Below, piece after piece: positions 5,917 to 9,595 of a DNA stretch of 9,595 bases. This DNA is from Stagnihabitans sp039932095. Lineage in GTDB: Bacteria > Pseudomonadota > Alphaproteobacteria > Rhodobacterales > Rhodobacteraceae. Positions within the stretch are counted from its first letter, which is position 1. Each line of letters starts with the position of its first letter. Made by a program: the position numbers and the translations under genes. The notes below the pieces were generated by a model. The model was given only the letters and a program-made list of their open reading frames with translations, ran no database searches and was not told where the DNA came from. The stretch lies in contig JBDTQR010000176.1 of the NCBI GenBank assembly GCA_039932095.1, forward strand, positions 1-9,595. Direction: 5' to 3'.

Positions 5917-6294
5917 TCAGGCCCTTTCGACCGCGCCGCCAGCCTCGACCCAGTCCTTGAAACCCCCGAGGTTGAAGACTTTCGTATAGCCCATGTCCAG
6001 CAACAGCTTGCCTGCCAACGCCGCCCGTCCGCCAGCCGCGCAATGCAGCACAATGGGCAGATCGCGGTTCAGCCGGGGGTCGTGGCTGGGCGAGGCCGGG
6101 TCGGCCTTGAATTCCAGCATCCCGCGCGGGATGTGTACCGATCCCGCTGCGCGGCCACTCTCCTGCAATTCTGTGCCATCACGGATGTCGAGCAGCACCG
6201 CACCAGCCGCAACCTTGGCCTGCGCTTCGGCCCCGGAGATGCGGGGCACGGCGGCGTTGGCGACTTCGAGCATTTCCTTGACGGTGACAGACAT
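5917..6294 (-). CDS. Single-domain rhodanese-like sulfurtransferase
   Basis: A 125-residue cytosolic protein that is essentially one rhodanese domain. The family moves sulfane sulfur from a donor such as thiosulfate or a persulfide to an acceptor through a cysteine persulfide. Visible marks are the early LLDIRDGTELQESG strand and CH2A-like stretch (about 34-47), the AGSVHIPRGMLEF turn (50-62), the active-site loop H-C85-A-A-G-G-R-A after the IVLHC strand, and the terminal VFNLGGFKDWVEAGG (106-120), typical of the fold. Catalytic C85 and R90 are present, so it should be active. A frame open further upstream (to 6366) overlaps the previous gene. The start at 6294 is supported by GGGAG 6 nt before the ATG. 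It begins 25 nt after the beta-propeller gene and has a promoter-like sequence inside that gene's end. Its partner is unknown. Confidence 0.92.
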   Translation of the reverse strand: MSVTVKEMLEVANAAVPRISGAEAQAKVAAGAVLLDIRDGTELQESGRAAGSVHIPRGMLEFKADPASPSHDPRLNRDLPIVLHCAAGGRAALAGKLLLDMGYTKVFNLGGFKDWVEAGGAVERA

Positions 6295-6316
6295 CCCATT
6301 CTCCCTGATTTTCTTC

Positions 6317-6346
6317 AGCCTAGCCCTGATCGGGCCCGACAGGCAA
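6317..6346 (-). promoter_or_regulatory. Candidate rhodanese promoter overlapping the previous stop codon
   Basis: On the - strand TTGCCT (6346-6341), an 18-nt spacer and TAGGCT (6322-6317). The first three bases of the -10 hexamer are the TAG stop codon of the beta-propeller gene. Transcription would begin near 6310, leaving a short leader to the ATG at 6294. Confidence 0.38.
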
Positions 6347-7159
6347 CCGATACCGCAGGAATGCAAACGCCCGGCTGTCAGGTGACCAGCACGGTACGTT
6401 GATGCTGCCTTGGCCGCCCGTAAATTCCAGCACGCGGCGACGGTCGCTCCCGTCGGGGCTCATCAGGCAAAGGGCGACCGGCAGGTCACGCGGATGACCC
6501 TCGGTGCCGGTCGGATAGGCGAGGTAGAGGATGTGGCGGCCATCGGGTGAGGGATGCGGAAACCAGTTAACCTGATCATCGGCAAACAGCTGGCGCTGCC
6601 GCGTGCCATTTGCCTGCATGACCCAGATCTGGGCGCGACCGGTCCGGTCGCAATTGTAATAGATCAGCGTGCCATCGGCGGAATATTCCGGCCCGTCGCA
6701 TTGACCCTCGCCCTTGGTCAACCGGACCTCGGGCTGATCCCACGCCTTGGTGAAGACGTCGATCACCCGCGTACCGCCCCGCGCCGCGACATAGACCATG
6801 CCCCGACCGTCGGGCGCGGTGCCGTGGAACCAGCTTGGCGCGTCGGGCGACAGCAGTTCAGGGTCGCCGCCCGTCACCGGAATGCGGAAAATCTCGGCCC
6901 CACGGTCGCGGTGGCTGGAGAAGAGGATGTGATCTCCATCGCGGCTGAAGCCATGGTCGTTGTTGCAGCGTCTGGCAAAGCCGGTGTCGACCGGCAGCAG
7001 CCGTGGCGCGTCGAGCGGCACCCGGTACAGTCCGCCGCCACTGTTGACCAGCAGATAGCCGTCGGGATGCCAGTTCGGTGCCTCGATCACCTGATCCGAC
7101 TGCAGCAGGGCGCGGGCGGTGCCGGAGGCCAGGTCATAGACCTCCAGCGAACTGCGCAT
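6320..7159 (-). CDS. TolB-like (PD40) beta-propeller protein, cytoplasmic
   Basis: A 279-residue protein made of about six repeats of the PD40/TolB-propeller type. Recognisable turns are NWHPDGYLLV, GFSRDGDHILFSSHRDR, TAPDGRGMVYVAARGG, YSADGTLIYYNCDRTG, HPSPDGRHILYLAYP and CWSPDSRAFAFLRY. They are interleaved with strands such as EIFRIPVTGG and QIWVMQANGT. It has no signal peptide and lacks TolB's N-terminal domain, so it is not the periplasmic TolB of the Tol-Pal system; similar proteins are often labelled TolB family or, misleadingly, biopolymer transporter Tol. Such propellers bind proteins or small ligands, and some act as lyases or peptidase partners; nothing here fixes a role. Its ATG follows the previous stop by one base (TGA-G-ATG) with only a distant AAGG, so translation is probably coupled to the upstream gene. 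Confidence 0.85.
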   Translation of the reverse strand: MRSSLEVYDLASGTARALLQSDQVIEAPNWHPDGYLLVNSGGGLYRVPLDAPRLLPVDTGFARRCNNDHGFSRDGDHILFSSHRDRGAEIFRIPVTGGDPELLSPDAPSWFHGTAPDGRGMVYVAARGGTRVIDVFTKAWDQPEVRLTKGEGQCDGPEYSADGTLIYYNCDRTGRAQIWVMQANGTRQRQLFADDQVNWFPHPSPDGRHILYLAYPTGTEGHPRDLPVALCLMSPDGSDRRRVLEFTGGQGSINVPCWSPDSRAFAFLRYRLPVGPDQG

Positions 7160-7160
7160 C

Positions 7161-7934
7161 TCAGGGTTTGACCTTGGGCGTCAACAGCTTTGCGGGCCGC
7201 AACTCTTCCGCCGCCTTGAACAGGCTGAAGGTCTGGTTGACATAGTTCACCACGCCGCCGATCTGCTCCATGAACTTGGACAATTCCGGCGTACGCTCCG
7301 CTTCGACCACCTGCACCGGGCGGTCCGGCCCCTCGGCCTCGAACTGGCAGTAAAACAGCGGCTCGCCCCGCCGCAGCACGATGTCCTTCTCCGGCTCATG
7401 CCATTCGAACGCCCACATCAAGGGGCGCGGCCAGACGTTCAGCGGGAAGCGGCCGCCAAAGATCGTACCGGGCAGTGGGTCGCGGCGGTAATGGGCAAAG
7501 GTCCCGATCTGAGTGATATAGACCAGCTCGTCCGCGATGAAGCAGTAGGGCAGTACCATCTGCACCGTGGGCCGGTCGGGATAGCGCCACTCTGCCTCAT
7601 TCACCAAGGTCAGAAGCTCGTTCAGCTTGTTGCCCCTGACCGGCGAAGCAACCCCCGCCCGGTTGACCAGATGCGCCTTGCCCTTGTCATCGCGGCCAAA
7701 GCCGATCGCAATGTCGAACGGGCATTTCACGACGAAATACCGGCTTTCCATCTGCACCACGGCCGGGCATCGGCTGGCGCTTTTGGCGTGGGCCTTGTTG
7801 GTCTGGCGGAAGATCAGCCGCTCAGGCGGTTCATACAGCACAGCGCCCTTGTCCGAAGTCAGAAACCAGCCAACCGTCACCGGCCCGGATTTCGGGCCAT
7901 CTTCGGGCCGGTCGAAACTTACGTTGATTTCCAT
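7161..7934 (-). CDS. Protein of unknown function, 257 aa
   Basis: I do not recognise a family with confidence. From ATG 7934 the protein begins MEINVSFDRPEDGPKSG. It has no signal peptide or membrane helix and is rich in aromatic residues and prolines. The middle has CPFDIAIGFGRDDKGK and VNEAEWRYPDRPTVQMVLPY. The C-terminal half has GGRFPLNVWPRPLMWAFEW, then LRRGEPLFYCQFE, and ends in a basic tail. The pattern of a PFD strand, a substrate-loop region and a late GEP-F-F-like strand loosely recalls DUF6065-type proteins, a weak guess. A frame open to 8030 overlaps the MFS gene; 7934 is preferred because GGGGA lies 7 nt upstream. It starts 49 nt after the MFS gene and is coupled to the propeller gene, so these two proteins may work together. 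Confidence 0.78.
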   Translation of the reverse strand: MEINVSFDRPEDGPKSGPVTVGWFLTSDKGAVLYEPPERLIFRQTNKAHAKSASRCPAVVQMESRYFVVKCPFDIAIGFGRDDKGKAHLVNRAGVASPVRGNKLNELLTLVNEAEWRYPDRPTVQMVLPYCFIADELVYITQIGTFAHYRRDPLPGTIFGGRFPLNVWPRPLMWAFEWHEPEKDIVLRRGEPLFYCQFEAEGPDRPVQVVEAERTPELSKFMEQIGGVVNYVNQTFSLFKAAEELRPAKLLTPKVKP

Positions 7935-7958
7935 GCGTGGTCCCCGTGTTTGGCCGTC

Positions 7959-7987
7959 AGACTTGCCGCAACCATGCGGGCTGTCAA
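7959..7987 (-). promoter_or_regulatory. Candidate promoter between the MFS gene and the 257-aa gene
   Basis: On the - strand a perfect TTGACA (7987-7982) overlaps the TGA stop of the MFS gene, followed by a 17-nt spacer and AAGTCT (7964-7959). The -10 is poor, so the promoter may be weak or need an activator. It would give a leader of under 20 nt to the ATG at 7934. Confidence 0.35.
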
Positions 7988-9384
7988 TGCCGCACCAGTC
8001 CGGAGCCTGCGGTCCGCGCCAGCCGGACAAACACCAGTGTCGAGGCCAGCGACAGCATCGTGATCACCGCGAACACCACGACGAAATTGCCCAGATCGAC
8101 TGAACCTACCCCGCGCAGCCACCCCGTACCCTCCATCACCATGGCGGCCAGCGTGATGCCCATCGAACCGGACAGTTGTTGCAAGACGGCGGTGAAGCTG
8201 GTGGCCTGGCTGAGGCGCGGCGCGTCGACCTCCGCATAGGCGATGGCGTTCAGCGCGGTGAACTGCAACGACCGCGACAGACCGCCGACGAACAGCACCA
8301 CCATCATGATCAGCACCGGGGTCGTGGGGGTGAAGAAGGCAGGGCCCGCCAGCAGCACCGCCGCCGCCAGGGCATTACCGGTCAGCACACCGCGAAAGCC
8401 AAAGCGGCGCAGCAGCGGCTGCGCCATGAATTTCATCACCATCGCCCCGGCCCCCGACACGAAAGTCAGCGCGCCGGACTGAAACGCGGTCATGCCAAAG
8501 CCGATCTGCATCATCAGCGGCAGGATGAACGGCAGCGACCCGGTTGCCACCCGGAACATCGTGCCACCGACCGCCGCTGCACGAAACGTCTGCAGCCGCA
8601 GCAGGCTCAGATCGATGATCGGCATCGCAACCCGTGCCGCATGGCGCACATACAGCAGCAGCAACGCCACGCCGGCCCCGGTCATCGCGATGATCTCAAG
8701 CGGTGTCGCCAGAGCAAGCCCGGCCAGCGTGACCCCGGTCAACAGCATGGCCAGACCCGGCCCCATCATCAGAAATCCCTTGACGTCGAAGGCCCGGACC
8801 TGCTCTTCGCGGATGTTGGGGATCAGCAGGGACACCAGAATGATCCCCAGCACCGCCAGCGGAATGTTGATCCAGAAGATCCAGCGCCAGTTCCAATAGG
8901 TGGTGATATAGCCGCCCAGTGGTGGCCCCAGCACCGGGCCGATCAGTGCGGGCACGGTCAGCCAGGCCAAAGCCTCCACCAACCCCTCACGCGGGACGGC
9001 CCTGAGCAGGATCAAGCGCCCGACCGGCACCATCATCGCCCCGCCAATGCCCTGCAACAGCCTTGCGCCGACCAGTTCCAGCAGGCCCTGCGACAGCGCG
9101 CAGGCAATCGACCCGGCGGCAAACACCGCGATGGCCCAACGGAACACCACCCGCGCGCCAAAACGGTCCGCCACCCAACCCGAGGCCGGAATGAACACCG
9201 CCAGAGCCAGCAGATAGGTTGTCAGAACCAGTTTCAGATGGATCGGATCGGACCCGAAGTCGCGGGCGATGTCAGGCAACGATGTGGCCAGCACCGAGGC
9301 GTCGATGTTCTCCATCAACAGCGCCACAGCGACAATCAGTGGCACAATGCGTGGGTTTGGGGCAGGGATCGCTTCCGACAGCAT
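7984..9384 (-). CDS. MFS transporter, DHA2 (EmrB/QacA-like) drug:H+ antiporter type
   Basis: A 466-residue inner-membrane protein. Residues about 13-35 are helix 1, with D28 in MENIDASVLATSLP (a DHA2 motif-D1 pattern). Motif A is GWVADRFGARVVF (69-81), motif B ARLLQGIGGAMMVP (107-120), and motif C GPVLGPPLGGYI (149-160), which is typical of antiporters. The signature WNWRWIFWINIP (164-175) is characteristic of the DHA2 branch, and the length fits 14 helices. Substrates are commonly lipophilic drugs or metabolites driven by the proton gradient; none can be assigned here. The frame is open to 9549, but the extra 55 residues are not membrane-like and the family begins near MLSEAIPAPN, so 9384 is chosen. 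Its ribosome binding site is weak (GAGGG 11 nt upstream). No accessory membrane-fusion (EmrA-like) gene is in view. Confidence 0.92.
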   Translation of the reverse strand: MLSEAIPAPNPRIVPLIVAVALLMENIDASVLATSLPDIARDFGSDPIHLKLVLTTYLLALAVFIPASGWVADRFGARVVFRWAIAVFAAGSIACALSQGLLELVGARLLQGIGGAMMVPVGRLILLRAVPREGLVEALAWLTVPALIGPVLGPPLGGYITTYWNWRWIFWINIPLAVLGIILVSLLIPNIREEQVRAFDVKGFLMMGPGLAMLLTGVTLAGLALATPLEIIAMTGAGVALLLLYVRHAARVAMPIIDLSLLRLQTFRAAAVGGTMFRVATGSLPFILPLMMQIGFGMTAFQSGALTFVSGAGAMVMKFMAQPLLRRFGFRGVLTGNALAAAVLLAGPAFFTPTTPVLIMMVVLFVGGLSRSLQFTALNAIAYAEVDAPRLSQATSFTAVLQQLSGSMGITLAAMVMEGTGWLRGVGSVDLGNFVVVFAVITMLSLASTLVFVRLARTAGSGLVRH

Positions 9385-9505
9385 GGCCGGACCATCCCTC
9401 AGACCAATGGCAGGCGCAAGAGATCGCAGTGACCGGATCACCCGAAACTGATCGCATGACAAGGGGCCACAGCGGTATCGGCTTGACGGCTGACAAGAGA
9501 TCTCA

Positions 9506-9595
9506 TCAAGTGCAACCCAGCCGCGATCGTTGGTCCAACAGTCCGGCACGCCCGACAGTCTGCACGGCCGGATCTTTCACGCTGATGGCAAACCG
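9506..9595 (-). CDS. Possible C-terminal end of a further - strand gene (truncated by window)
   Basis: From the right edge the - strand reads RFAISVKDPAVQTVGRAGLL, then a few more residues to a TGA at 9508-9506. The sequence has protein-like composition and runs in the same direction as the MFS gene, about 120 nt before its start. It is only 29 residues, so a chance open frame is possible and I cannot name a family. Confidence 0.25.
   Translation of the reverse strand, partial: RFAISVKDPAVQTVGRAGLLDQRSRLGCT

Noticed and set aside
6320..7159. Assignment as TolB of the Tol-Pal system
   Set aside because: There is no signal peptide, no TolB N-terminal domain, and no tolQRA or pal neighbours.
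8176..9432. Long + strand open frame (418 codons) opposite the MFS gene
   Set aside because: The translation is Q/H/R-rich without any fold pattern, while the opposite strand encodes a full DHA2 transporter.
9385..9549. N-terminal extension of the MFS gene to 9549
   Set aside because: The extra residues are hydrophilic and cysteine-rich with no transporter similarity, and would overlap the possible end of another gene.

Overview
The window is a GC-rich, densely coded bacterial chromosome segment. The LeuB sequence style, the TAGGCT-type -10 hexamers, the paired EamA transporters and the GC-biased codons suggest an alphaproteobacterium of the Rhodobacterales/Rhodobacteraceae type (inference from remembered protein similarity; no search was run). 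It looks mostly like ordinary chromosomal sequence: I see no CRISPR array, transposase, integrase or phage structural gene.

Left half, + strand (1-4736). The window opens with the 3' end of a small membrane protein in less GC-rich DNA, followed by a LysR-type regulator whose promoter seems to sit almost on its start codon. Next comes leuB (3-isopropylmalate dehydrogenase, leucine biosynthesis), read here from a GTG at 1325 with a good ribosome binding site. A perfect 9-bp GC hairpin follows leuB. Then come two tandem EamA/DMT-family ten-helix transporters that are paralogues. Each has a similar element (24 of 31 bases identical) at exactly the same distance, 79 nt, from its start codon. The block ends with a complete tRNA-Pro(CGG).

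Middle (4737-5194). This is about 460 nt downstream of the tRNA with no convincing intact gene. It is more A/T-rich in places and holds a possible frameshifted remnant of a small exported protein on the - strand.

Right half, - strand (9384 down to 5195). Five genes run in the same direction: a DHA2-type MFS multidrug-like exporter, a 257-aa protein of unknown function, a cytoplasmic TolB-like beta-propeller protein (start only 1 nt after the previous stop), a single-domain rhodanese, and a Tat-signal secreted protein of unknown function. Promoter-like hexamers lie before three of them. Two of these promoters overlap the stop codon of the preceding gene, so the cluster probably has a nested transcription pattern rather than a single operon.

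How the genes relate: leuB supplies leucine synthesis. The two DMT proteins next to it could export amino acids or related metabolites, but their substrates cannot be read from sequence. The - strand cluster combines export, a propeller, sulfur transfer and a Tat protein, with no pathway I can name. The most interesting items are the duplicated upstream element of the transporter pair and the coupled unknown/beta-propeller gene pair.
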